A DNA stretch of 12,972 nucleotides from DASUSH01 sp050996575 (GTDB lineage Bacteria; Actinomycetota; Thermoleophilia; Solirubrobacterales; 70-9), in contig JBPCRS010000099.1 of the NCBI GenBank assembly GCA_050996575.1, positions 1-12,972 on the forward strand, read 5' to 3'. The notes beneath the pieces were generated by a model. The model was not told the DNA's origin. It did not search any database and was given only the letters and a program-made list of their open reading frames with translations. Below are positions 7,167 to 12,972 of this stretch, in pieces. The translations under genes and the position numbers were made by a program. Position 1 is the first letter of the stretch. Every line of letters begins with the position of its first letter.

Positions 7167-9148
7167 TCCGGCGTCCGCTTCTGGAGGAAAGCCGAAACCC
7201 CCTCCTTGCCGTCCTCCGAGGTGAACGCCGCGGCGAAGCCGCCCTTCTCGGCCTCGATCCCCTCATCGAGGTCACCCTTGTGCGAGACCTTCTTCACCTG
7301 CTCGACCGCAATCGGCGCCTGGCCGGCGAGCTTGCGAGTCCAAGACAGAGCCGTATCGAAGAGCTCGTGGTCGGGGACGACCCGATTGGCGAGGCCGTGG
7401 TCGTAGGCGTCGGACGCGGTGATCGCGTCGCCGATCAGGTTCATCTCGAGCGCCTTCCCCGGGCCGACCAAGCGCGGCAGGCGCTGGGTGCCGCCAAAGC
7501 CGGGGATGATCCCGAGCTTGATCTCGGGCTGGCCGAAGATCGCCGAGTCGGCGGCGATCCGGAAGTCGCAGGCCATCGCCAGCTCGCAGCCGCCGCCGAA
7601 GGCGATCGAGTTGATTGCGGCAACGGTCGAGACCCGGCTCGAGCCGAGCTCGCGCAACAGCGCGTGGCCGGCATGGATCAGCTCCTCCCCCCCGGCCTCG
7701 TCCATCTGCGTGAACGCCTTGATGTCGGCGCCGGCGGAGAATACGACGGGGATCGAGGAGGCGATCAGCATCGCGCCGATCTCGTCGTCGGAGTTGACCT
7801 TGTCCCAGACCGTCTTCATGTCCTTGATCACCTGCGGCGAGACCGCGTTCATCGGCGCGTTCGCGAGCCAGGCGATCGCGACGTCTCCGCGGGTCTCGAG
7901 CTTGACCGTCTCGGTCTGATCACCGTCGTCGGGCTGGGCGTAGGCGTAGAAGCCTTGGCCCGTCTTCAGCCCGTGGCGGCCCTGGGCGACGAGCCGCTTG
8001 AGGATGCGTGGCGGAGCGAAGCGCTCGCCGTGCTCGGACTCGAGCTTCTCCAGCTTCTCGAGCCAGACGTCGAGACCCTCGAGGTCGGCCTTCCAAAACG
8101 GCGGGAACAGGCCGCGGCGTGGGTCGAGGCCGGCGCCGGCCATCATCCCGAGGTCGATCTCACGGACGGTCGAGACCCCCTCCTCGAGCAGCAGGCAGGC
8201 CTCTACGAACGCCTTCAGCGTGAACAGCTCGCCAATCTCCTCGGGCGGGTCGGCATCACCCTTGAGCTGGGGCTCGCCGTTCTCATAGAAGCCGCTGCCG
8301 CCGGTCTTGGCGCCGAGCTTCCCCTCGCCGACGAGCTTCTTCATACCCGCGTGGACGAAGAAGCTGTCGCCGTAGGACTCGCGTAGGTGCTCGGCGACGT
8401 GCAGAATCGTGTCGAGGCCAAGCAGGTCGCCGAGGATGAACGGCCCCATCGGCGCCAGGTTCTGCTCGGCGACGGCGGCGTCGATCTTCTGAATCGAGAG
8501 ACCGCCCTCCTCCTGGGCGCGCCAGACCTCGCCGACGGCCGAGTTGAGGATCCGGTTGACGACAAAGCCGGGGACCTCGGCGCAGGTGATCGGCTGCTTC
8601 TTGATCGTCTGGGCGAAGTTGATCGCCGCGGCGACGGTCTCCTCGGAGGTCTCCTCGCCCTCGACGACCTCGAGCAGCGGCATCACCGACGCCGGGTAGA
8701 AGAAATGGAAGCCGACGACCTTGTCGGGGCGCAGCGTCGCCTCGCCCATCTCGGTGATCGAGAGCGAGGATGTGTTCGAGGCGAGGATCGCGTGGCCGGG
8801 TGTGGCGGTGTCGAGCTCGGCGAAGACCGCCTGCTTGATCTGCATCTTCTCGGGCGCGGCCTCGATCACGAAGTCGACGTCGCCGAAGGAGTCATAGGAG
8901 GTCGTGCCCTCGATCCGGCCAAGGATCTCCTCGACCTTGGCGTCGGCCTGCTCCTGGGTCAGCTTCTCCTTCTTGACGAGGCGGGCGAGCTGACCCGTGG
9001 TCACCTCGCGGGCCTTCTCCAGGCCCTTGTCGACGAACTCCTGGTCGATGTCCTTGAGCACGACGGGGATGTCTGCGGCGGCGATCGCCTGGGCGATCTC
9101 TCCGCCCATCGTTCCGGCACCGACGACTGCAGCCTTGAAGATGAACAT
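7151..9148 (-). CDS. 3-hydroxyacyl-CoA dehydrogenase / enoyl-CoA hydratase fusion
   Basis: This bifunctional beta-oxidation enzyme hydrates trans-2-enoyl-CoA and oxidises the resulting 3-hydroxyacyl-CoA with NAD. Residues 1-190 are the Rossmann domain (VVGAGTMGGEIAQA at 8-21). Catalytic H148 and E160 lie in GFHFFYPASVMPLLEVVEG, with N198 in VNRILN. Two C-terminal dehydrogenase repeats follow to about 405 (each ending in a KTG-GFY motif). Residues about 415-665 are a crotonase domain: FSAGADIKAF (470-479) and IAFGGGCELA for the oxyanion hole, with general acid/base glutamates E522 and E542 (GQPEIKLG). The dehydrogenase-first order is the reverse of E. coli FadB and matches archaeal-type fusions such as those of Sulfolobales. 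The start is ATG 9148, with GGAGG 12 bases upstream. The sirtuin gene overlaps its 3' end. Physiological chain-length preference is unknown. Confidence 0.93.
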   Translation of the reverse strand: MFIFKAAVVGAGTMGGEIAQAIAAADIPVVLKDIDQEFVDKGLEKAREVTTGQLARLVKKEKLTQEQADAKVEEILGRIEGTTSYDSFGDVDFVIEAAPEKMQIKQAVFAELDTATPGHAILASNTSSLSITEMGEATLRPDKVVGFHFFYPASVMPLLEVVEGEETSEETVAAAINFAQTIKKQPITCAEVPGFVVNRILNSAVGEVWRAQEEGGLSIQKIDAAVAEQNLAPMGPFILGDLLGLDTILHVAEHLRESYGDSFFVHAGMKKLVGEGKLGAKTGGSGFYENGEPQLKGDADPPEEIGELFTLKAFVEACLLLEEGVSTVREIDLGMMAGAGLDPRRGLFPPFWKADLEGLDVWLEKLEKLESEHGERFAPPRILKRLVAQGRHGLKTGQGFYAYAQPDDGDQTETVKLETRGDVAIAWLANAPMNAVSPQVIKDMKTVWDKVNSDDEIGAMLIASSIPVVFSAGADIKAFTQMDEAGGEELIHAGHALLRELGSSRVSTVAAINSIAFGGGCELAMACDFRIAADSAIFGQPEIKLGIIPGFGGTQRLPRLVGPGKALEMNLIGDAITASDAYDHGLANRVVPDHELFDTALSWTRKLAGQAPIAVEQVKKVSHKGDLDEGIEAEKGGFAAAFTSEDGKEGVSAFLQKRTPEWKGK

Positions 9149-9186
9149 CTGTGGGGAAAACCTCCGAGGTTGGGGGTTGGGCAGGG

Positions 9187-9195
9187 TATAGATAG
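9187..9195. promoter_or_regulatory. Shared AT-rich -10 region in the fusion enzyme/GNAT divergent gap
   Basis: TATAGATAG is the only AT-rich stretch in the 51-bp gap. On the plus strand TATAGA lies 7 bases before ATG 9200, implying a leaderless acetyltransferase mRNA. On the minus strand CTATCTATA could serve the beta-oxidation gene, giving a leader of roughly 30 bases that includes its GGAGG. No convincing -35 boxes are seen. Confidence 0.35.
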
Positions 9196-9199
9196 CCGA

Positions 9200-10000
9200 A
9201 TGCCGCCGTCACCGGACGTGGAGAGGTGTATCGAGGCGATGCTCGAGGTCGAGCGCAGCGTCGCCGAGCAGGTGGTCGAACTCGACGGTATGACCGCCCT
9301 GCTCGACCCCTCGCTACCCGATCACTGGGATGCCAGCTACTTGATCGTCGAGCGTCCGGGGATCGCGGTCGAGGCCGTGCTCGCAGCTGCCGACGAGGCG
9401 ATTGGCGGCGCCGGCCTGCGCCACCGGACGATCGCTGTCTTCGACGGTGACGACGGCGAGCGGCTCGCCCCCGGCCTCGAGGCGCGTGGCTTCAAAATCG
9501 AGCGTGGCGTCTACATGATCGATCGCGGCGAGCCGGACCGGCCGGCTTCGGCGGAGATCGAGGTCGAGGAGGTCGGCCTCGACGACCTGGCGGTGACGAG
9601 GCGCGAGTTCCACCGCATCGGCCTCGCCGAGGAGATGGGCGAGCAGTGGGTCACCGAGGACGTGCTCGACCAGTTCATCGCCCGCGACGCGAAGTTCGGC
9701 GAGGCCTTCGGCGACCGCTGGTTCGTCGCCCGCGAGAACGGCGAGGTCGCCTCATTCTGCCGTCTGCTCGCCGCCGAAGGCCTCGGCCAGGTCGAGGACG
9801 TCGGCACCCTTCCGGCGGCGCGAAACCGCGGCCTCGCGCGCGCCGTCATGCTCGCCGCGGTCGAGGCCTCGCGCGCCCAGGACGACGAGATCACATTCCT
9901 CTGCGCACTCGCCGATGACTGGCCACGAAAGCTCTACGCACGTCTCGGCTTCGAGCCGTTCGGGCGCGAGGTCTGCTTCTACCGAGACCCGGAGGATTGA
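9200..10000 (+). CDS. GNAT-family N-acetyltransferase
   Basis: The 266-residue protein carries one clear GNAT core in its C-terminal half. The acceptor-side strand is WFVARENGEVASFCRLL. The acetyl-CoA pyrophosphate loop lies in VEDVGTLPAARNRGLARAVM (RNRGLA is the R/Q-x-x-G-x-G/A site). The closing segment is WPRKLYARLGFEPFGREVCFY. The N-terminal half (about 40-105: YLIVERPGIAVEAVLAAAD, then APGLEARGFKIERGVYM) looks like a degenerate second GNAT lobe, so the protein may be a tandem GNAT with one live site. The substrate cannot be inferred. The start is ATG 9200; the frame extends further left but only as antisense to the beta-oxidation gene. It is divergent from that gene and its stop codon directly abuts the stop of the convergent SRPBCC gene. 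Confidence 0.85.
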   Translation: MPPSPDVERCIEAMLEVERSVAEQVVELDGMTALLDPSLPDHWDASYLIVERPGIAVEAVLAAADEAIGGAGLRHRTIAVFDGDDGERLAPGLEARGFKIERGVYMIDRGEPDRPASAEIEVEEVGLDDLAVTRREFHRIGLAEEMGEQWVTEDVLDQFIARDAKFGEAFGDRWFVARENGEVASFCRLLAAEGLGQVEDVGTLPAARNRGLARAVMLAAVEASRAQDDEITFLCALADDWPRKLYARLGFEPFGREVCFYRDPED

Positions 10001-10465
10001 CTACCCGGCGCGGACGGCGTCGAGGATCTCGACCCGCAATCGCCCGAGCGAGCGCAGCAGCGACTTGCGCTGCTGGCTGCGAACGAAGAGCACGTCGGCG
10101 ATTCCGCTGAGCGCCCCGCCGCCCGAGACCTTGTACTCCATCTCCTGCTCGACCTTTGTCGACCCCGTGCCCTCGCCGGGCTCGATCGAGAAGGTCACCG
10201 CCAGCTCACCCTCCGACTCGGGGTCCTCGAAGGCGACCTTGTGCCGCGTACGAGGCTCGTGCTCGAGCACCCGCTCGCTCACCCTCCCCCGCCCCGCCGC
10301 CGTCGACCCCCAGGTCAACGTCCCGCCCACCTCGGGGTAGCCCTCCGAGCTCTCCACCCTTCCGAACTGATCGACCCACGAGGGCCACGTCTCGGCCTGA
10401 AAATAGAAGTCCCAGACCTCCGCCAGCGGAGCCTCGATCACAACCGATTCAACAACCTTGCCCAT
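10001..10465 (-). CDS. SRPBCC (START/polyketide-cyclase fold) protein
   Basis: The 154-residue protein opens with VVESVVIEAPLAEVWDFYFQ, then WPSWVDQFGRVESSEGYPEVGGTLTW. This is the pattern of SRPBCC proteins: an opening strand, a helix pair, then a loop, covering a hydrophobic ligand cavity. It ends with a long C-terminal helix (SQQRKSLLRSLGRLRVEIL). Family members bind lipids or polyketides or act as cyclases; there are no catalytic residues to assign here. ATG 10465 is chosen over TTG 10468, which precedes it directly. There is no strong Shine-Dalgarno. The stop (10001-10003) directly follows the acetyltransferase stop with no spacer. Upstream lies palindrome B, then the co-directional RTX gene. 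Confidence 0.85.
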   Translation of the reverse strand: MGKVVESVVIEAPLAEVWDFYFQAETWPSWVDQFGRVESSEGYPEVGGTLTWGSTAAGRGRVSERVLEHEPRTRHKVAFEDPESEGELAVTFSIEPGEGTGSTKVEQEMEYKVSGGGALSGIADVLFVRSQQRKSLLRSLGRLRVEILDAVRAG

Positions 10466-10483
10466 CAATCCCGCAGCCTAGGC

Positions 10484-10572
10484 GAGGGGCCGGTCGCGGG
10501 CACCTCCCTCCCGCTCGTCCCGCCTTCGGCGGGCCGCAAAACGCGGGAGCGAGGTACCCGCACCCGGCCCTC
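10484..10572. repeat. Long imperfect palindrome B between SRPBCC and RTX genes
   Basis: Outer arms GAGGGGCCGG (10484-10493) and CCGGCCCTC (10564-10572) pair with one bulge. GCGGG (10496-10500) pairs with CCCGC (10557-10561), and CACCTCCCTCCCGC (10501-10514) with GCGGGAGCGAGGTA (10543-10556) at 12 of 14. The centre holds the perfect hairpin CCCGCC-TTC-GGCGGG (10519-10533), followed by GCAAAA. It starts 11 bp downstream of the RTX stop on the minus strand and could terminate that transcript, though no U-tract follows. In size and layout it resembles palindrome A. Confidence 0.65.
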
Positions 10573-10583
10573 CTGGGGACGGG

Positions 10584-11633
10584 CTACTCGACTCCCACCA
10601 ACGCCTCGCAATTGATTGCGCTGTCGATCCCGGACTCGCCCCGGCAGTCGTCGATCTCCGATCCGCCGTCGAGTGTGTCGTCGCCGGCGCCACCGCTGAC
10701 CGAGTCGTCGCCGGCCTCACCGTGGACGCTGTCGGTGCCCGCCTCGCCGGCGACGATGTCGCCGCCGTCGTGACCGTGAATGAAGTCGGAGCCGTCCGCC
10801 CCGTTGAGCAGGTTCGAGGCTTCGTTCCCGATCAACGAGTCATCGAACGGAGTGCCGAACACGTTCTCGACCGAGCTCGCGACGTTGTCGCCTTCGCACT
10901 GCTGCGGGCAGCGACTGCCGTCGTTGGCCTGGTCGTCGAGCGTGATCCGAACCTCGGTCTCGTACTCGGCATAGGAGATCGCGTCGATCCCCTCGCCACC
11001 GTCGAAGCTGTCGCCACCCAGACGGTCGTCGGTCGGCACGAGCGCATCGTTGCCCGGGCCCGCCGTCGCAACGTCGACGCCGGGGCCGTCGCGGAGTTCG
11101 TCGTCGCCCTCGTCACCGCGGAGGGTGTCGTCGCCCTCATCCCCGCTGAGGCGATCGCGATCGAGGCCTCCGTAGAGCTCGTCCTTGCCCCCGCCGCCGT
11201 AGAGCTCGTCCTTGCCCCCGCCGCCCTCGAGGCGATCGTCGCCGAGCTCTCCGTCGATCTCGTCGTTTCCGCTGCCGCCGGCGACTTCGTCGTCATCGAG
11301 CTGGCCGACGAGGGTGTCGTTGTCGGCTCCGCCGTCGATCCGGTCGACGCCGGCCCCGGAGCGGATCCAATCGCGATCGTTCCCTCCGCAGACGAGGTCG
11401 TTGCTCCCCTTGCCGGTAATGCTGTCTCGGCCATCGAGTCCGGCGATCACGTCCGCCTTATTCGTGCCGCGGATGTTGTCGGCCTTCGCCGTGCCGACGA
11501 TCGTCGCCCGCTTGCCGAGGCATGTCGGCGCCTTCGACTTGGCGACGACGCCCGCCGGCAACGCGAGCGCCGCAAGCGCGAGCGCAGTCGCCAGGACGGC
11601 CGGGGAGATCGTTCTTGTGATCCTGTTCAGCAT
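10584..11633 (-). CDS. Secreted RTX-repeat (hemolysin-type) calcium-binding protein
   Basis: The 349-residue protein starts at ATG 11633, supported by AAAGGAG 6 bases upstream and by a signal peptide opening exactly there (positive MLNRITR, hydrophobic LATALALAALAL, cleavage near VVAKS). Longer in-frame starts add an unrelated N-terminus. The mature part is almost entirely glycine/aspartate nonapeptide repeats (for example GGSGNDEIDG, GDEGDDTLRG, GGAGDDTLDG) in two blocks, split by a segment around SYAEYETEVRITLDDQANDG. Such repeats bind calcium and fold into a parallel beta-roll outside the cell. No protease, lipase or toxin domain is attached, so a structural, adhesive or surface role is more likely than hemolysis. 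Several cysteines (for example CPQQC and the terminal region) are unusual for RTX proteins. It is divergent from the FHA-kinase pair. Confidence 0.87.
   Translation of the reverse strand: MLNRITRTISPAVLATALALAALALPAGVVAKSKAPTCLGKRATIVGTAKADNIRGTNKADVIAGLDGRDSITGKGSNDLVCGGNDRDWIRSGAGVDRIDGGADNDTLVGQLDDDEVAGGSGNDEIDGELGDDRLEGGGGKDELYGGGGKDELYGGLDRDRLSGDEGDDTLRGDEGDDELRDGPGVDVATAGPGNDALVPTDDRLGGDSFDGGEGIDAISYAEYETEVRITLDDQANDGSRCPQQCEGDNVASSVENVFGTPFDDSLIGNEASNLLNGADGSDFIHGHDGGDIVAGEAGTDSVHGEAGDDSVSGGAGDDTLDGGSEIDDCRGESGIDSAINCEALVGVE
11171..11224 (-). repeat. Perfect 27-bp tandem duplication in the RTX gene
   Basis: Bases 11171-11197 and 11198-11224 are identical. Each copy encodes one nine-residue unit reading GGGGKDELY on the minus strand. 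Neighbouring RTX units differ at many bases, so this is a recent in-frame duplication of one repeat and a likely length-variable site. Confidence 0.9.
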
Positions 11634-11737
11634 CAACTGCTCCTTTGTTCGTTTGTCTGAGAGCAGCCTCGGCGAGTGGCGGGCAGCCGACCAGGGGACC
11701 TCGGTGTGAGCAATCCCCTCCAAGGTGTCGAGTCACC

Positions 11738-11748
11738 CACCCTGGGTG
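11738..11748. promoter_or_regulatory. Short inverted repeat in the RTX/FHA divergent gap
   Basis: CACCC-T-GGGTG lies 13 bases before the FHA-gene ATG (11762), with a weak -10-like TAAGAC just after it. It could be an operator or promoter part for the FHA gene. The rest of the 128-bp gap shows only the Shine-Dalgarno of the RTX gene; no clear RTX promoter is visible. Confidence 0.25.
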
Positions 11749-11761
11749 TAAGACTGCGCCG

Positions 11762-12442
11762 ATGGCGCGCCCGGACGACCCGCACGTGGCCTCCCCCGCG
11801 GAACTCAAGCAGCGACTCGAGGCCGAGCGCGAGTGCGCGCCCTTCCTGCTCTATCGCGAGGACGACGGCCAGCGAATCGTCGGGCTCGGCACGGTCAGCG
11901 AGCGCTTCTCGGTCGGCCGCGATGCCGGCATGGACCTAACCCTTGACGACGAGCAGGTCTCACTCCTCCATGCCGAGCTCGAGCGAACGGGTGGCCAGTG
12001 GACGATCTCGGACGACGGCCTCTCACGAAACGGCAGCTTCCTCAATGGCGCACGCGTCGCCGGGCGAAAGCGAATTCTCGACGGCGACGAGCTTCGCTTC
12101 GGCGAGACAATCGTCGTCTTTAGGGATCCACGCTCGAGCAAGATCACGGCGACCGCATCACCACCCGAAGGACCGGCGGTAGAGCGCCTGACCGAGAGCC
12201 AGAAGAGGATCCTGGTCGCCCTCTGCCGGCCGTTCGGCGACGGCAGCGCCTACGCGACACCGGCGACGAACCAGCAGGTCGCCGACGAGGTCTTCCTCTC
12301 CGTCGACGCGGTCAAGGGCCATCTGCGGACGCTTTTCGAGCGCTTCGGGATTGGCGAGCTGCCGCAGAACCAAAAGCGGGTCCGCCTGGTCGAGCTGGCG
12401 ATGCAGAGTGGCTTGATCTCGATGCGCGACCTGCGCGGGTGA
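11762..12442 (+). CDS. FHA-domain protein with C-terminal helix-turn-helix
   Basis: The 226-residue protein has an FHA domain at about 40-120, which binds phosphothreonine peptides. Its signature is present: GR at 52-53, SLLH at 67-70 (the S-x-x-H motif), and NGSFLNG at 90-96. Residues 143-225 form a helix-turn-helix region (LTESQKRILVALCRPF, then TNQQVADEVFLSVDAVKGHL) resembling LuxR/GerE-type recognition helices. By domain logic it is a transcription regulator whose FHA reads kinase phosphorylation, with the kinase encoded 10 bp downstream. The alternative is a protein scaffold in which the HTH-like part is not DNA-binding. ATG 11762 is preferred because it opens just before the conserved part; the upstream open frame runs antisense into the RTX gene's signal-peptide region. 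There is no clear Shine-Dalgarno. Confidence 0.88.
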   Translation: MARPDDPHVASPAELKQRLEAERECAPFLLYREDDGQRIVGLGTVSERFSVGRDAGMDLTLDDEQVSLLHAELERTGGQWTISDDGLSRNGSFLNGARVAGRKRILDGDELRFGETIVVFRDPRSSKITATASPPEGPAVERLTESQKRILVALCRPFGDGSAYATPATNQQVADEVFLSVDAVKGHLRTLFERFGIGELPQNQKRVRLVELAMQSGLISMRDLRG

Positions 12443-12452
12443 GGCTCGACTG

Positions 12453-12972
12453 ATGGCGGAGGAGGGGCCAGGGCTGGAAAGCGGAGAAGGGTTCGCAGGG
12501 CACGAGATCGCCGCCGTGCTCGGCCGCGGCGGAATGGGCGTCGTCTACCGGGCGAAGAAGATGGCGCTCGACCGCGAGCGAGCGCTCAAAGTGATCGCCC
12601 CGACGCTCTCCAACGACCCGCGCTTTCGCGAGCGTTTCAAGCGCGAGTCGCGAATGGCGGCGGCGATCGAGCACCCGAACGTGATCCCCGTCCACGACGC
12701 CGGCGAGGAGAACGGGATGCTCTACCTGGCGATGCGCCTGGTCGAGGGCGGTGACCTGCACCAAGCGGTTCGCGCCGAGGGCCGGCTCGGCGGCGAGCGT
12801 GCCGCGCAAATCATCGGCGGGGTCGCGGCGGCGCTCGACGCCGCCCACGCCGCCGGGCTCGTCCACCGCGACGTGAAGCCGGCGAACGTCTTGATCGAGC
12901 CACGCAACGGCGACGAGCACGTCTATCTGACCGATTTCGGCATCACCCGGACCTCGAGCGGCGGCGACACAC
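12453..12972 (+). CDS. PknB-like Ser/Thr protein kinase (3' truncated by window)
   Basis: The first 173 residues give most of a Hanks-type kinase: glycine loop LGRGGMGVVY (23-32), ATP-binding K46 in ALKVI, helix-C E65, catalytic HRDVKPANVL (138-147, with D140 and N145), and DFG (161-163). All catalytic residues are intact, so it should be active. It transfers phosphate from ATP to Ser/Thr. In actinobacteria such kinases often continue into a membrane segment and sensor region, but here the sequence ends just after DFG. ATG 12453 is preceded by GAGG 8 bases upstream and lies 10 bp after the FHA-HTH gene, so the pair is almost certainly an operon and the FHA protein a likely partner or substrate. 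Confidence 0.93.
   Translation, partial: MAEEGPGLESGEGFAGHEIAAVLGRGGMGVVYRAKKMALDRERALKVIAPTLSNDPRFRERFKRESRMAAAIEHPNVIPVHDAGEENGMLYLAMRLVEGGDLHQAVRAEGRLGGERAAQIIGGVAAALDAAHAAGLVHRDVKPANVLIEPRNGDEHVYLTDFGITRTSSGGDT

Noticed and set aside
7040..8386. 448-codon plus-strand open frame opposite the beta-oxidation fusion
   Set aside because: The opposite strand has complete catalytic motifs for two enzymes; this frame has none and begins inside palindrome A.
8387..9199. Upstream extension of the GNAT open frame
   Set aside because: This part is antisense to the dehydrogenase domain; acetyltransferase-like sequence starts only after ATG 9200.
10519..10533. Central hairpin of palindrome B as a UUCG tetraloop terminator
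   Set aside because: The pairing that works best leaves a TTC triloop, the UUCG register breaks the stem, and no U-tract follows on either strand.
11171..11224. Tandem repeats considered as a CRISPR-like array
   Set aside because: The copies are adjacent without spacers and encode RTX nonapeptides in frame.
10722..11660. 312-codon plus-strand open frame opposite the RTX gene
   Set aside because: Its Val/Ala-rich repetition is the reverse complement of Gly-Asp RTX codons; the minus strand has a signal peptide and a Shine-Dalgarno.

Overview
The window is very GC-rich and densely coded, with strong G/C bias at third codon positions and long spurious antisense open frames. It looks like chromosomal DNA of a high-GC actinobacterial-type organism. 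The gene styles (a trimodular murein hydrolase, a 3-hydroxyacyl-CoA dehydrogenase/enoyl-CoA hydratase fusion, and an FHA-HTH protein beside a PknB-like kinase) fit Thermoleophilia such as Solirubrobacterales best. That placement is an inference from protein character, not from a marker gene. No rRNA, tRNA, CRISPR array, transposase or integrase was seen.

Layout, left to right. (1) 1-2646, plus strand: the 3' part of a secreted cell-wall protein (transglycosylase-like tail, M23-like domain without its metal ligands, M15/VanY-like C-terminus), then an unrecognised 286-residue protein whose start codon lies in a hairpin. (2) 2633-5604, minus strand: a secreted penicillin-acylase-family N-terminal-nucleophile hydrolase, then a SnoaL-like protein, with a long hairpin between them. 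(3) 5652-6292, plus strand: a VapBC toxin-antitoxin pair, divergent from the acylase; the two candidate promoters overlap around an 8-bp palindrome. (4) 6303-9148, minus strand: a fatty-acid beta-oxidation fusion enzyme, then a Sir2 deacylase whose N-terminal coding region contains a ~97-bp imperfect palindrome. (5) 9200-10000, plus: a GNAT acetyltransferase whose stop codon abuts that of a convergent SRPBCC protein (10001-10465, minus). (6) 10484-10572: a second long palindrome. (7) 10584-11633, minus: a secreted RTX-repeat calcium-binding protein. (8) 11762-12972, plus: an FHA-HTH regulator and the start of a Ser/Thr kinase that runs off the window.

Likely joint functions: the wall hydrolase, acylase and RTX protein are exported. 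The fusion enzyme and sirtuin form a tight pair, plausibly linking acyl-CoA metabolism and NAD-dependent deacylation. The FHA-HTH protein and kinase form a plausible phosphorylation-to-transcription module. VapBC is a self-contained stability or stress module.

No single strikingly new system is evident. The best leads are the pseudo-enzyme M23 domain with its large insertion, the two long palindromic elements (one read in frame within the sirtuin gene), and the overlapping divergent control region of vapBC and the acylase.
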